Source: Rhynchospora pubera (lineage: Eukaryota; Streptophyta; Magnoliopsida; Poales; Cyperaceae). From it: a DNA stretch of 64,000 nt. Location of the stretch: positions 132,953,657 through 133,017,656 of the forward strand of contig CM051459.1 in assembly GCA_028095005.1 (NCBI GenBank), written 5' to 3'. Position numbers and translations under genes: made by a program. This document shows, in pieces, positions 46,424-57,873 of the stretch. Every line of letters begins with the position of its first letter. Within the stretch, counting starts at the first letter, position 1. The notes beneath the pieces were generated by a model that was not told the DNA's origin, ran no database searches, and worked only from the letters and a program-made list of their open reading frames with translations.

Positions 46424-46533
46424 ATTTTATAAGTAGTAATTACGATTTTGAAGAAAAACTTTGTTTCCTAATTTCTCAGATATTTTTTTTTACAATTTTA
46501 GCAGATACATAATATGTTTTCAGCGAAAATTTA

Positions 46534-47139
46534 ATTTCTAAAAACTTTCTAAATTTTCTGTTTTAATTTATTTCAGTAATTAAAATTTCTGTTTCTAAAA
46601 ACTTTCTAAATTTTCTGTTTTGATTTATTTCAATAATTAAAAATTTGTAGTTTCTAAAAACTTCTAAATTTTTAGTTTTTTATTATTTTTCAGAATTTTT
46701 GGAATTTTTTGTTATTTTTTTTAGTGGAAAAATAAATATAGAAAAAAGAGAAAAAAAACTCGGTTTTTCTTTACTGTGGTTGCGGCTGACTTGAGGAATA
46801 ACGGAGGAGAGAGAAGAAGGTTAGAAACCATAACAAAAATATAAAAAAAATCTCTAACATTCTTTATACAAAACATGTTACAGAAGAAAATTGATAATCT
46901 GTAACGTTTTTTATGTAAAAAACATTACAGATCTGTAACGTGTTTTATATAAAAAACGTTACAGAAGTTTTACAAATTATTATTTTTTTGGACGGAAAAT
47001 TTGTAACGCTTGTTATATTAAAAACGTTATAGATTAGATCCAATTTTTTTACAGACACCTATTTTTGACAGATTTGTAACGAGTTTTAAAAAAAACTGTT
47101 ACAAATGACCCGTTACAAAAGCCTCTTTTTGTGGTAGTG
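46534..47139 (+). mobile_element. Right end of a third CACTA element (left end missing)
   Basis: Subterminal inverted pairs of CTGTAACGTTTTTTATG / AAAAACGTTACAG lead to the terminus GCCTCTTTTTGTGGTAGTG at 47135-47139. The TTTTCAGAATTTTTGGAATT stretch at 46689 has counterparts in the right parts of CACTA I and II. No CACTA left end exists between here and copy A, so the element is truncated at its left side, exactly where copy A ends. Copy B follows directly after the terminus. Confidence 0.8.
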
Positions 47140-47430
47140 CCGGTGCAAGCATTTGTATTCTTATTAAGTATATTCTAATTGGCCTTACAAAGGAAAGAGT
47201 ACTATTCTCATCGGCACTTTCTCAGTTGCCTCGCTCTACTACTTGCAAAAAGGTTCTCCTAAACAGAATTCAAATCTCTTCAGTCTATGGTCTGTGAAAA
47301 TTCCTCCCATGATGAAAATTTTCATTTGGCAGCTTGCTCAAAACAGGCTTTGTAACAATTGATAACCTCAAAAAAAGGGATTGGCATCTGCCAAACATGT
47401 GTTGCCTTTGTAATTCTCAAACATGACTAG

Positions 47431-50304
47431 TTTTTTTTTTTTTGATTGAAGCCCGTAGGCAAAGCCGTTAACAAAAGTCAGGGATACAACAAGTAGGAAA
47501 AATATAATCGGTACAATTCACATTTCTAAATCTAGCAAATTTTGCAAAGCTGTCCGCTAGGTGGTTATCATCCCTGTTGATGTGTGCGCAATTGAAGCCA
47601 GGTGTGGCCGTCATCACATCCAAGAGTTGCAGAGTGTCATCGTAGGCCCTCCATTCTACACTAGTAACTCCAGAAAGACCATTCAAAACATTAGAGAGCT
47701 CCTTGCAGTCGGTTAAGAAACAACAATCATTAATATTGTTGGATAAAATCATCTGCACAGCCATACTGAGAGCTAAGACCTCCGAGTGGAAAGGGGATGA
47801 AGCAGCAGCAACCCTTAACTCATACTGGACCAAAAGTCGGTTATTAGTGAAAACAACAGCAGCTAAGCCAGCACCCCCCTCCTCATGACTGACCCATGAG
47901 GCATCAGAATAGCAAATAAAGGGTGAGTTAGGCACTATTGTCATTAGTATCTGCCGACGTGCTGGAACAGCAACAGGAGCAATACGCATGGTGAAAGTCA
48001 GGTTACTCGCTGAGCTCAGAACCATGAATGGACTGACTTTTTTCCCCTCAAAAACCTCCTTACACCTAGCTTTCCAGAGGTGCCATGCAATGGCACTAAA
48101 TGCAGAGCGTTGTTGCTGGGATAGTGCTAGGAACAACATAGCTAGAACTTGTTGGGAGTCATCTGGTAAGTTCTCAGTTCTAAGTCCGAACTCTGAGCAA
48201 AACCAAACTTGCTGTGCAACAGGACATTTGAAGAGGGTGTGAACCACATTCTCAGTTTGGCATCTACACAGTGAACAACCCTGAGGTTGCTTATTCAGTC
48301 TGTAGCAAAGGACTTGCTCTATTGGCAAAGCATTTTTGGCAATTTTCCATAAGAAGACCCTTGCCCTTGGCAAGATGTGGGGTGTATACCAGATAGCATT
48401 AAATAACTTGCTGAGAGAGGAGCCAGTGTGACTGCCTTGAGTCAGCAGCTTGTAGGCCCCCTTAATAGAGAATTCCCCATTTTTTGCAGGGGTGAAAAGT
48501 AAACGGTCCCTTCTATTAGAGAAAACAAGGTCATTTGGATATGTTATAGCAATGAATAGGGCACCATGAAAACCAAACACTTGTATCAACTTCTCATTAT
48601 CCCATCCATGTCCCTGTTGGCTCAATAGATCAGCCACCTTCATCCTCCTTTGAACTGCATTTTGAGGAGGGAATTGGGCCCACAACTCCATCCAAGGTTG
48701 CCCCATGGCATTGCATGTCTTGCCATCTCCAATTTGCCATCTCAGGTGTCCCTCCATCATGGGTCTGACAGCTAGAATGGCCCTCCACAAAGGTGTACAC
48801 CTGGAGGTTCTTTTGGTTGACCACAGATCTAACCGCTGTAGATACTTAGCTTTGACAACCTGGATCCACAGTGCTTGCTTGTCAGTAGCCAGCGACCAAA
48901 GGCATTTCATGTGCAGGGAATCAGCAAATTTAAAAAGATCCTTTAAACCCAGGCCTCCCTGATTCTTAGGCAAGGTAATATTTTTCCAAGCTACCAGCGA
49001 TATCTTATTCTCACCCCCACTGCTCCAAAAAAACTTTCTAACCCTTGATTGAATACTGCCAAGAACTTTCTTAGGAACAACTGCAGTCTGCAATGCATAG
49101 AGCAGTGTAGGTTCAATAACTGCCTTGATGAGGACTAACTTTCCAGCCTGTGATAGGAGAGCCCCTTTCCAAGCCTGCAGCCTCTGTTCAATTTTGTTTA
49201 AAAGAGGAGAAAAGTCAGAGACTTTACCAGCAGTGATCGGTGCACCTAAGTAGACTTCAGCCCCACTAGCAATTTGGGCACCGAAAGTATGAGCAGCATA
49301 GTCCCTCAAGTGGCTGGGGGTATTTTTTGAAAACCAAATCCAAGATTTATCCTCTCCAATCTTCTGGCCAGAAATCTCACAGAAAAGGACAAGAATTTCA
49401 GAGAGCTCGTTTACCTCCTCATAGTTAGCATCTCCAAAGATCAAGAGGTCATCAGCATACATGAGAGATGTGAGCACCGGGCTGCCTCTAGTTAATCTCA
49501 CACCCCTCAACTGTCCATTATCTACCAAGAATTGCAACAGTCTGGACAGTATATCTATGGCCAGAATAAAGAGGTAAGGAGATAATGCACAGCCCTGTCT
49601 CAGTCCATTAGTAGGTTGGATAAAACCATCAGCCGACCCATTGATGAGAATTGAAAACCTTGCAGAAGTAACACAGGCAGCGATCCAATTGATGAAGTTA
49701 TGAGGGATGCCATGCAACTTGAGTACAGAGAGTACATAGGACCAGTTCATCCTATCAAAGGCCTTTGAGAGGTCAACCTTCAAGCAAAAGGAGTGTTTAG
49801 TGTAAGTTTTGAGTGAGAAAGAGTGCAACACCTCTCTTAGAATGATAATATTGTCCCCGATCTGCCTGCCAGGAGTAAAAGCAGTTTGGGTGGAAGAAAC
49901 CATCCCAGGAATGTAAGGTTGGAGCCTTCTTGAGAGCAGTTTGGAAATGATCTTGTAGATGACATTACACACACTGATAGGTCTGTAGTCGGTAACTACA
50001 GCAGGTACCTCCTTTTTGGGAACCAATACAACATTTGATTTGCCAATGTCTAGAGGCATATGAGCTGATGTTGAAAAAATCATTGGTTTGCTGCAGCACC
50101 AGAGACATTACAATCGGCCAATTATCCTGCAAAAACCTAGCATTGGTACCATCTGGCCCAGGGGCACGGTCAGGATGAAGAGAGAAAACAACTTGAGTAA
50201 TTTCCTTCTCACTGGGTAGAATGCCGAGGGCTTCAGCAACCGAGCCCTGTAGGGGTGGGATTGTGGCAAGAAAATCGGTACCCAAAGCATGAATAGTTCT
50301 GGTA
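47431..50304 (-). mobile_element. 5'-truncated LINE, 2.87 kb, TSD AAACATGACTAG
   Basis: The 12-bp direct repeats AAACATGACTAG (47419-47430 and 50305-50316) flank it, and copy A has the empty site once at 44310. On the minus strand it ends with a poly(A) tract at the left edge (T-run 47431-47443). The 5' part with endonuclease is missing, as usual for incomplete target-primed reverse transcription. Confidence 0.95.
47468..50285 (-). pseudogene. LINE reverse transcriptase / zinc region / RNase H, one frameshift
   Basis: The main frame (50083 to 47468, 871 aa) holds the RT core with DYRPISVCNVIYKIISKLLS, LKVDLSKAFDRMNW, GLRQGCALSPYLF and the catalytic YADD (about 49449-49460). It then has a zinc-binding segment (LPRARVFLWKIAKNALPIEQ, CSLCRCQTENVVHTLFKCP) and a C-terminal RNase H with Asp in YSDASW, Glu in SEVLALSMAV, Asp in TDCKELSNV and Asp in HINRDDNHLADSFAKFA. 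The N-terminal RT part (HPDRAPGPDGTNARFLQDNW) lies in another frame ending near 50080. The shift coincides with a T6 run and looks like a one-base slip. Endonuclease is absent, so this is an immobile copy. Confidence 0.93.
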
Positions 50305-50508
50305 AAACATGACTAGTGAATGGAGCTTTTGGAATGATATGAGATGGATAGAAATCGAGCGGTCGGATCACCATGGCAGAGGTTTTGAAATCATATTGTA
50401 TAAATAAAATTATTTGTCCTTTCTAGTTTCAAAATTGATTTTAAAGTTATATATTAAGATTATTTCAAAAAGAGGCTGCACACAATCAATTGTACGTATC
50501 GTTCTAGC

Positions 50509-50700
50509 GAGTTCAGATCTAGTGCCGCGCGGCACACCGTGTAGCGCGGCATCGTAGCCGTCTGATCAAGATCCAATGGACAAGGGAGCTCCGTGCATGT
50601 AACCTAGATTGATAGGCCCGTAAAAATGAACCGTCCGATCAAGATCAGACGGCCCGTACGCGCGCTACACGGTGTCCCGCGCTACACGGGATTCGGGTCC
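50509..50700. mobile_element. GC-rich Mutator-like MITE, 192 bp, TSD CGTTCTAGC
   Basis: The 9-bp direct repeats CGTTCTAGC (50500-50508 and 50701-50709) flank it, and copy A has the single empty site at 44512-44520. Inside are inverted GCGCTACACGG words at the right, pairing with CCGTGTAGCGCGGC at the left, plus GCCGTCTGATCAAGATCCAA and CATGTAACCTAGATTGATAG, shared with the MITE at 24711. Confidence 0.9.
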
Positions 50701-52402
50701 CGTTCTAGCTAGTACAAGCATGGAGAAAATAATTTATTTATACTATATATAAAGTTTGCTTTCGGGATGAACAGTAATGAACAGTGATGAACAGTGTTAT
50801 TTTATTGATTTTCTGTTGATCAATCCATGCAACTCTCCGTGCAATGTAATATCTGCCGTACAAGTCACGTTGTCTCGCATAATAAGAAACATAAGTGGCT
50901 ACTCTATTTAGTTTGTGTTGTAACCGGATGTTTCATCAATATTATATGTGCTTCCCAAGCTATGTTTTCACAGAAAACGGGTCTGGTTCCTATAGGAACA
51001 TACCTGTATCGTGGCACTTGCATAGATGGTTACATTGTTGCGTACCACATTTCTTCCCTCATTAGGGGAGACAACAGTGGGTCCCACCTTACCACTGTTT
51101 CCTATGTTTTTACTGTGAACTTGGTGTATGGAATTTAATGAGAGCATCTATTGTTGTGTAGATGCAGTGCATCCTTCTTATTTCTTTATGGTTTAATCCA
51201 TTAAATTGTGCTCCGTATGTTTTCTGCTTTGGAAGAAAAGAATGATATTTCTTTGATACTCTGACCAATTCCCCTCTCTCAAGGTTTTGAAACCAAATCT
51301 TTTCCTCGATTTTCCAACGGTGGAGTGATCCACCACGGCAATCGGCAAAAGATCTTTGCTCTCCTCACCAAAACGAGTCCATAGAGATCCGTCTTCATCA
51401 AGTTCTGTCCATTGTTCGATGCGCATCGTCAAGGAGGATGATATAGAAGGTGACCCGCATGACGGCGATCTGAAAAAATCGGAGATGGAAATCCTTGAGC
51501 CTCGTAACGACAAGCGCGAGTATCGCCGGGTTTCTTTCCTAATTTCTTAGAGGTCGGCCGCATCGGACATTATTTTACCACGGACAACATCTCTCTCTAT
51601 CTATCTCAGTCCCTTCATTTTTTACGACGATTTCGTGATATTTTGAATGAGTATTCAAATTTCTAAATATTTTAAGTTCCAGTTGTTAGTTTGGTTTAAG
51701 GTTATAAAAATTCAGATCTTAGATCAAAATTGATGATATGATAAATAATGAGCTGATAAATATTAAATGGTCCCGCTAACTTGAGTTCAATGAATGCTTT
51801 GAAGCATAGTATTTGATAGGTAGCACACTGGACAAGTTCCATCGAGTTCTTACAGTGTCATCATTCTTTCTCCCCTATTCCTATACCAATACCATTGTTG
51901 TTTCTCACAAAAATCTGTTGATGGACATTTGGCGATTAAATTAAAGTGTTATTTTTTTTTGTTATGGTACTGTTCAATCATCATTACATCTTTTATATTA
52001 GATATCATATCTTTTATCTAGTAACTAATTTTCTAATATTTTGACATCATTCCATTCAGATTGAAAAGCACTTATCTTTCAGATATAACCCATATCATAA
52101 ATTCAGTATCGGCATATTAGTCACTTACTCTTGATTGAAATTTGGTTCATCAAAATTGAGCCGGTTATTTTCTATGTTTGACCGTTCTTTGAATTTTTAC
52201 ATTGATTGTGAGTTCTAAATATGTGAAATTATGGATGATACGTGCAAAAATGGTTTAAGATTTATCCAATTTCAGATTTTTATGGTCCTCTATTCTATAA
52301 TGAGGAAGAGATAAAATTAAAATTAAAATACATATATGTGTTTGTACTCTCCTTTCTTCTAACTTTTGTACGTGTTGCGACACGTGTACATTTTATCTAT
52401 CT

Positions 52403-52560
52403 TAGGACCGTTTGGATCAAGTGGAAATTTGGAGAATTTTTTATTCCTAGGCATAAATTTATTATAAACAATCTAAACTCTTCATAAAATTACACACTTC
52501 CCAATACTTTATGCCTAGGAATAAGAAATTCCTCCTATTCCTAAACGATCCAAACGGCCC
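52403..52560. mobile_element. Small hAT-like foldback MITE nested in the Helitron-like insertion
   Basis: The arms GGACCGTTTGGATCAAGTGG ... TTATTCCTAGGCATAAA and their inverted partner, ending GATCCAAACGGCCC, pair over about 55 bp. It is non-coding, and the target duplication is unclear. Confidence 0.6.
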
Positions 52561-52566
52561 TTTATA

Positions 52567-52618
<52 letters not shown>

Positions 52619-52619
<1 letters not shown>

Positions 52620-53428
52620 AGTTTAGCTACGGTGAGTCGCGACTCACGGACCCTCTGGTGAGTCGCGACCAAAACTTTTAGATATAGATCAAAATGACCG
52701 ATCCAAACCGTCCAATATGATCTCCCTATTGAAATCTCCGTGCAAACCAAATTTTTTATTTTTTCGAAATTTTTAAGTATTTTTTTCGGATTTTTAAAAA
52801 CTGATGTTTTTGAATGATTCAGAACCAATTAGATTAACGATTTTCTAAAATTTTAAAAAAATACTTAAAAATTTCGAAAAAATAAAAAATTCGGTCTACA
52901 TGGAGATTTCAATAGGGAGATCATATTGGACGGTTTGGATCGGTTATTTTGATCTAGATCAAGGAGTTTTGGTCGCGACTCACCGGAGGGTCCGTGAGTC
53001 GCGACTCACCGTAGATAAACTCTCTCTATATATATATATATATATAGAGAGAGTTTAGCTACGGTAAGTCGCGACCAAAACTTTTAGATCTAGATCAAAA
53101 TGACCGATCCAAACCGTCCAATATGATCTCCCTATTGAAATCTCCATGTAGACCGAATTTTTTATTTTTTCGAAATTTTTAAGTATTTTTTTGAAATTTT
53201 AGAAAATCGTTAATCTAATTGGTCTGAACCATTCAAAAACATCAGTTTTTAAAAATCCGAAAAAAATACTTAAAAATTTCAAAAAAAAAAAATTTGATTT
53301 GCACGGAGATTTCAATAGGGAGATCATATTGGACGGTTTGGATCGGTCATTTTGATCTAGATCTAGAAGTTTTGGTTGCGACTCACCGGAGGTTCCGTGA
53401 ATCGCGACTCACCGTAGCTAAACTCTAT
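52619..53428. repeat. Inverted dimer of a palindromic MITE around a (TA)n centre
   Basis: Copy 1 (about 52619-53022) is itself a near-perfect inverted repeat with outer arms GTTTAGCTACGGTGAGTCGC and inner arms GACCGATCCAAACCGTCCAA. Copy 2 (about 53047-53428) is the same element in the opposite orientation: its centre GGTCTGAACCATTCAAAAAC is the reverse complement of that in copy 1. A short (TA)n and GAGAGAG separate them, and longer (TA)n tracts lie outside. A related core with other ends occurs at 59.2-59.5 kb. Confidence 0.85.
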
Positions 53429-53869
53429 ATATATATATATATATATAAATAGCAATCAGTGACATTACTATATACAAATAATCGAAACTCTTCTAAATAA
53501 GATATTTAAGTTAATAAACAACAAAAACTAACTCTTAAATACTATCATAACTATTGGTTCTAGCGGACAGAAAAATCTAGTTTTCCCAAATAATTTTATA
53601 AGTAGTAATTACGATTTTGAAGAAAAACTTTGTTTCCTAATTTCTCAGATATTTTTTTTACAATTTTAGCAGATACATAATATGTTTTCAGCGAAAATTT
53701 ATTTTGTTACTACTTTAGCGATTTAAATTTTGCCGATAAGAATGTGTTGGTTGTAATTGGTTCAACGTTCTAAGACGAAAGTTACGAAACAGATCGAGTC
53801 GGAAATGAAATCGCCGCGCCAAAAAAAAAAAAAAAAAAAGAGAGAGAGATAAAACGCTGCCGTTCTGTC

Positions 53870-54279
53870 CTGTGTTCTCTTCCCATCACATATTCACATT
53901 CCATTTCACTTCACTCCGTCACTAAATCTCCCTTCCTCTCAACCCTCTCGAAGCGAATCCCTTCTCTCGTGCAAAACCCCATTCTTCTCTCTCTTCAGGT
54001 TACTTTAATTTCCCAACCATTCTCTCTCTCAAGTCTCAAGTTGACTGGTTTGGTGCGATGAAGTTTCTATTTTACAGTAAATTAAATGCCATGAAAAATG
54101 TAAATAAATAATGTAGAAAGCGGGTCTTTGCAGTATGAAATCAGCTCTGACTCTCTTCAGATTTTGGTTACAGAAATTTTACCTGGTTATTACTCAGTAG
54201 GCTTAATTGGAAGTTTTTGTTTGGTACAGGGCCTGTGCAGACCAACTGTTCGAGTAAATTTCCCTGAGAACAATCCGCC
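53870..54279 (+). promoter_or_regulatory. 5' leader of the intact F-box gene, with leader intron
   Basis: A pyrimidine-rich stretch (53878-53998) ends CTCTTCAG|GTTACT, a donor site. An acceptor TTTGGTACAG at 54230 precedes GGCCTGTGCAGACCAACTGT and the ATG. The same leader exon (CCTGTGCACACC...) precedes the start in the pseudogenes at 38486 and 61897, which supports both the intron and the chosen start. Confidence 0.55.
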
Positions 54280-56080
54280 ATGGATAGAGCAGAGACGTCA
54301 AGGAGGGGGAAGAGTGACATGATAAGTAGTTTGCCCGATTGCTTGATTCATCTCATCATGTCCTTCCTGACTGCCCAAGAGGCTGTCCGGACATGTGTAC
54401 TCTCAAACAGATGGAAGAATCTCTGGACTACTTTGCCCTTTCTAGATTTTGACCTGTCTAAATTTGATTATGAGAGATCTAAATTTGGCAAGTTCAGAGA
54501 TTTTGTGACCATGACTCTACTTCTTCGCGAGGCATCTGATTTGCACAAGTTTCGTCTTTCTTGCCAAGAAATGTCTTATTGGTCCGAGTATCATATGTTT
54601 TATAGAGCATGGATTCTTTATGCCCTTAAGCATAATCTTCGGGCATTAAATATTACTTCCATCGAAGCGGGTGTGCTGCCTGTTGGCGTTTTCACTTGTG
54701 CATCTCTTGTGGATGCCTCTCTCTCTTCCTTCTACTCATCTATGCAGGTCATCAAGGTTGTCAATCTTCCATGCCTGAGACGATTGCATCTAAATGGGAT
54801 AAATTTAAATCAGGGTTTTATTGAGAAGCTTTTGCATGGCTGCCCTGTGCTTGAATTTTTGCATCTGGGAAGATGCTGCAGGGAGCTTTTTAATATTAAC
54901 TCTCAAAGCTTAAAATACCTAATAGTAGAAGATTGTGATTTGGACGAAGAAACAAAAGAGGAAATTGATTTGATCAATACGCCCAATCTTTTGTCATTAT
55001 GCTACAGCATTCGTCCTCTCGTAATTGGACACAAAGTGCTTTTTAAGATGCCGTTTCTGACCGGTGCTTGCATTAATCTCGAGTATAGTCAAAATTGGTC
55101 TTACATGAGCAAGAGTGTTATTCTTGTGGGCCTTTCAACTGTTGAAAATCTTACATTATATGGTTTTGGGATAAAGGTATGCATATGAGCTTTCTACAGA
55201 TCCTGATTCATGACTTTTTTTTAATCCATTTTATTATAACTTATAACATTAAGAATGTTGACGTTACCTGTTACATATTTATTCTTTGTTGTTTTGAAAT
55301 GGATGTTGTTAGAATCAGAGTGCGACCACCACAACATATCTTTGACTTATCGTAGGGCATCATAATATCCTTTTTTTTATTATTTTGTACGTCTCTCATT
55401 GTGGACATATATATTGTTCTTTTCTTTTAGTACTTCTTGCGAAATGAACTGCCAAATTGCCCTGAGTTTTCGGATCTGAAGGACTTATATGTTTGTTTGA
55501 GTTGCGATTTCAATTTACTTTCTTCTTTCTTGAATCATTGCCCCAATTTGGAGAAGCTTTCAGTATTTCATTTTGGCTGCTTTTGTGAGGTACTTTTTAC
55601 TTTTTCTTCCCTCTATGCTTATATCAAGTTCCTGAAACTAGAATTCAATTTTCAAGGTTTATTTACACAAACATAAGTTTTGCCTGCTATTACTTTCGCA
55701 TGTCTTAATTCTTAATAGTCAATTGAGCTTCCTTAATACAATTTTTATAAGATTGCTGCTACTAGACTTGTTGAGACAAGTAGTGCAATGCAACAGCAGA
55801 TAAAGTTGGACTGGACCAAACAAATAATAAAATATAAAATTTAACCTATTATTTACTGATTTTTCTCATCTTAATATTCTGCTTTTTGTTGTATGTTGTG
55901 AATCAGGTGAAAGGACATGTAATTCAAGAATCATTGAAAATTGCACCATTTAAAGGCAAGAGACTCCAAACAGTTGAAGTTCATTTAGAAAGAGATAAAG
56001 ATTTTCCTCGGGTCGTGAAGTATATACAGGATATCTTCGAGAACTCGAAACCTTGGATCAACGTGGTTGGTTTATGGTAG
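54280..56080 (+). CDS. F-box/LRR/FBD protein, intact, three exons, 409 aa
   Basis: Exons 54280-55176, 55431-55589 and 55907-56080 have GT-AG borders and join in phase 0 to a TAG stop. Residues ~12-57 are an F-box (MISSLPDCLIHLIMSFLTAQ, then EAVRTCVLSNRWKNLW), which binds SKP1 in SCF ubiquitin ligases. Residues ~150-300 contain leucine-rich repeats (VVNLPCLRRLHLNGINL, then GCPVLEFLHLGRC). The end (LKIAPFKGKRLQTVEVHLER and KYIQDIF) is an FBD motif. This family is large and fast-evolving in plants and substrates are rarely known. I chose the ATG in CCGCCATGG rather than an in-frame upstream one because the related copies share this leader and start. It is the only cluster member without a lesion. 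Confidence 0.92.
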
Positions 56081-57863
56081 GCTCCCTAAGTTTTGCAATG
56101 TCTTTTCTATTTGGAGGGAACTACCTAAATTTGCAGCCAGGATGAAATTACATGACAAAGAATGCAAATTTTGTGGTAGTTGCAATATTTGTTTTTGAAT
56201 TTCATTTTATGATTTTGGTGCCAGAAGTTTCAGCTTCGCTTTGTTGAATTTTGTTTTGAGCAATTGGTTGTGCACTAAAAAGGTTCTTTTTCTTCATCGT
56301 AGAAATGACTTCTGCTGGGGATGGAATGGAGAGTAAGAGTTGGGCTTGCCAAGGATAATTTGAAGTTATCGTGGACTTCCCATCTAACTTCTTCATCTTA
56401 TGGCTTCTTTGATTTATTTATTTTTATTTTTAAGTAGAAAGTCATCATTACTAGCATGTTAGCTGACAGATGACCACGGTGTGGGAGTATGCATGTCAAA
56501 GATTATTATCTTTTTAATTATATTTAGTACCGTTTCTATTTGGTAGGCTCCTTAATTTTGCAGTGCCTTCTCTATTGGCATTTGGCAGCAACAATGAAAT
56601 TATATGACAAAGATTGCCATCTTATTTAGCTTGTGTTGTCGCCTTGTCGGGCAGTGACAAGAGATTTCTTTAGTTTATTTCTTATTGACCCGTCAAAAGT
56701 GACACTGCTGGTCTGCTGCTATCGAATAGACCGGTTTTGTCACAAAGGACGCTATAAGATCTATCTATTTTGTGATTGTTGTGATGCCGGGATCTATCGC
56801 CAAAATGACTTGGCTGGGGTGATAAAGTTTGCTTAGGAAGGTTAATTTGAAGTTGCAGTTTGTCCTCTCGTCTCTGTATTTTTATTTTTTTTTTCCTTTT
56901 TCGTTGTTTAATTCCCAAACTTACTTTTGAATTCTACAAATTTATGTTTTAAAATAACTCAGAGATTTCTTTATAAAAAAATTTATATGACGATCAAGTA
57001 TTTCATTCCAATTTCTCGATGAAACACAGTAATAATCTTATCACTGCGTGCGTAGAATGCGAAGCACACTTCTTTGAACTTGAATTAATCCAGAAAATTT
57101 TATTTTATTAATCCAACTGTCTAATTAAATTGTCATTAAAAATTGACAGAGTTATGTTAGGCTTAAAAGAAAGATGTCGTAATTTTTCTATTCCTTCAAA
57201 AGTAAAAAAGGTTAAAAAATGTCAGGTTAGGCGCAGTCGGTCAAACCAGCCTGTAGCCTGTAGGAGAAGTAAAGGATAATATCTGATATGAAACATATTA
57301 AATTATTTTATTTGGATAATGCTAGCTTCATCTATCATAACTCATACATAACATAAAGACAACCAATAAGGTAAGCTGTAAAAATTCTGTCGAGTTGGAT
57401 CCACAAAGCGGTCCAGTTTCGGACCCACCACGTGCTGTGGCCTATGACACTAATGACAGAAACTCAGAAAGCATAGAAAATCTGTTGGGTTAGATCAGCC
57501 TGAGCCCTGGAACCCTGGAGCACGCTGCCCCCAACCCAAATACACAATAAGTTCAATAACAAATTAACAACACCGAGTTGCTGTTACAGTGCGGTATTAG
57601 AGTCTCTAATTTAGAGACCCGCCGTAGCTGTCCATCTCAATTCATTGATTGATCCATAAGAAGAATTAATTAATCTCGAAAACGAAAATAATACAAATAT
57701 CAAAATAATTTAAAAGGAATCAGTCAAAACAAATCATATATGAGATGGGCAATGTTCTTTTCCAAAGTAATGAAAAACTTTATTTTGGTATCGTTTCTCA
57801 AATTTTAGTGTCAAATATCAATACGAAATGTTGAATTTATTGTTTCATATTGAAATCCTATTA
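56081..57863. other. Intergenic DNA downstream of the F-box gene
   Basis: No gene is supported. The sequence around 56060-56130 (GGTAGGCTCC...TTTGCA, then GGCAGC..ATGAAATTA) recurs at 56539-56600, with CATGACAAAGA at 56151 and TATGACAAAGA at 56602, suggesting a ~480-bp imperfect tandem duplication. A GC-richer patch at 57400-57660 has no recognisable frame. Confidence 0.45.
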
Positions 57864-57873
57864 GAAACGCTGC

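Larger units (their letters stand above)
44031..46533 (+). repeat. Duplicated segment, copy A
   Basis: From CCAGTGCAAGCATTTGTATT (44031) onwards this is nearly identical to copy B starting at 47140. Homology runs to TTTTCAGCGAAAATTTA at 46533 (partner end 53701), interrupted by insertions private to each copy. Copy A has no LINE at AAACATGACTAG (44310-44321) and no MITE at CGTTCTAGC. It carries two insertions of its own (44528-45507 and 45548-46423). Confidence 0.88.
50733..53580. mobile_element. Helitron-like insertion, 2.85 kb (candidate)
   Basis: Copy A (…AAAATAATTTTCCCAAAT, 45521-45536) shows the uninterrupted site. In copy B the same site is split between A and T, without target duplication, by a segment starting TTTATTTATACTATATATAA and ending GACAGAAAAATCTAG. 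Insertion between A and T, no TSD and a CTAG 3' end are Helitron traits. The canonical TC start and a clear 3' hairpin are not visible. It contains no Rep/helicase frame. A minus-strand 106-codon frame at 51193-51513 (Ser/Arg-rich, unrecognised) might be captured sequence. It carries nested MITEs. Confidence 0.5.
47140..53701 (+). repeat. Duplicated segment, copy B
   Basis: This is homologous to copy A in the pieces 47140-47430, 50317-50508, 50701-50732 and 53581-53701. It is interrupted by a LINE, a GC-rich MITE and a Helitron-like insertion. The pieces join in the same order and orientation as in copy A. Confidence 0.88.
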
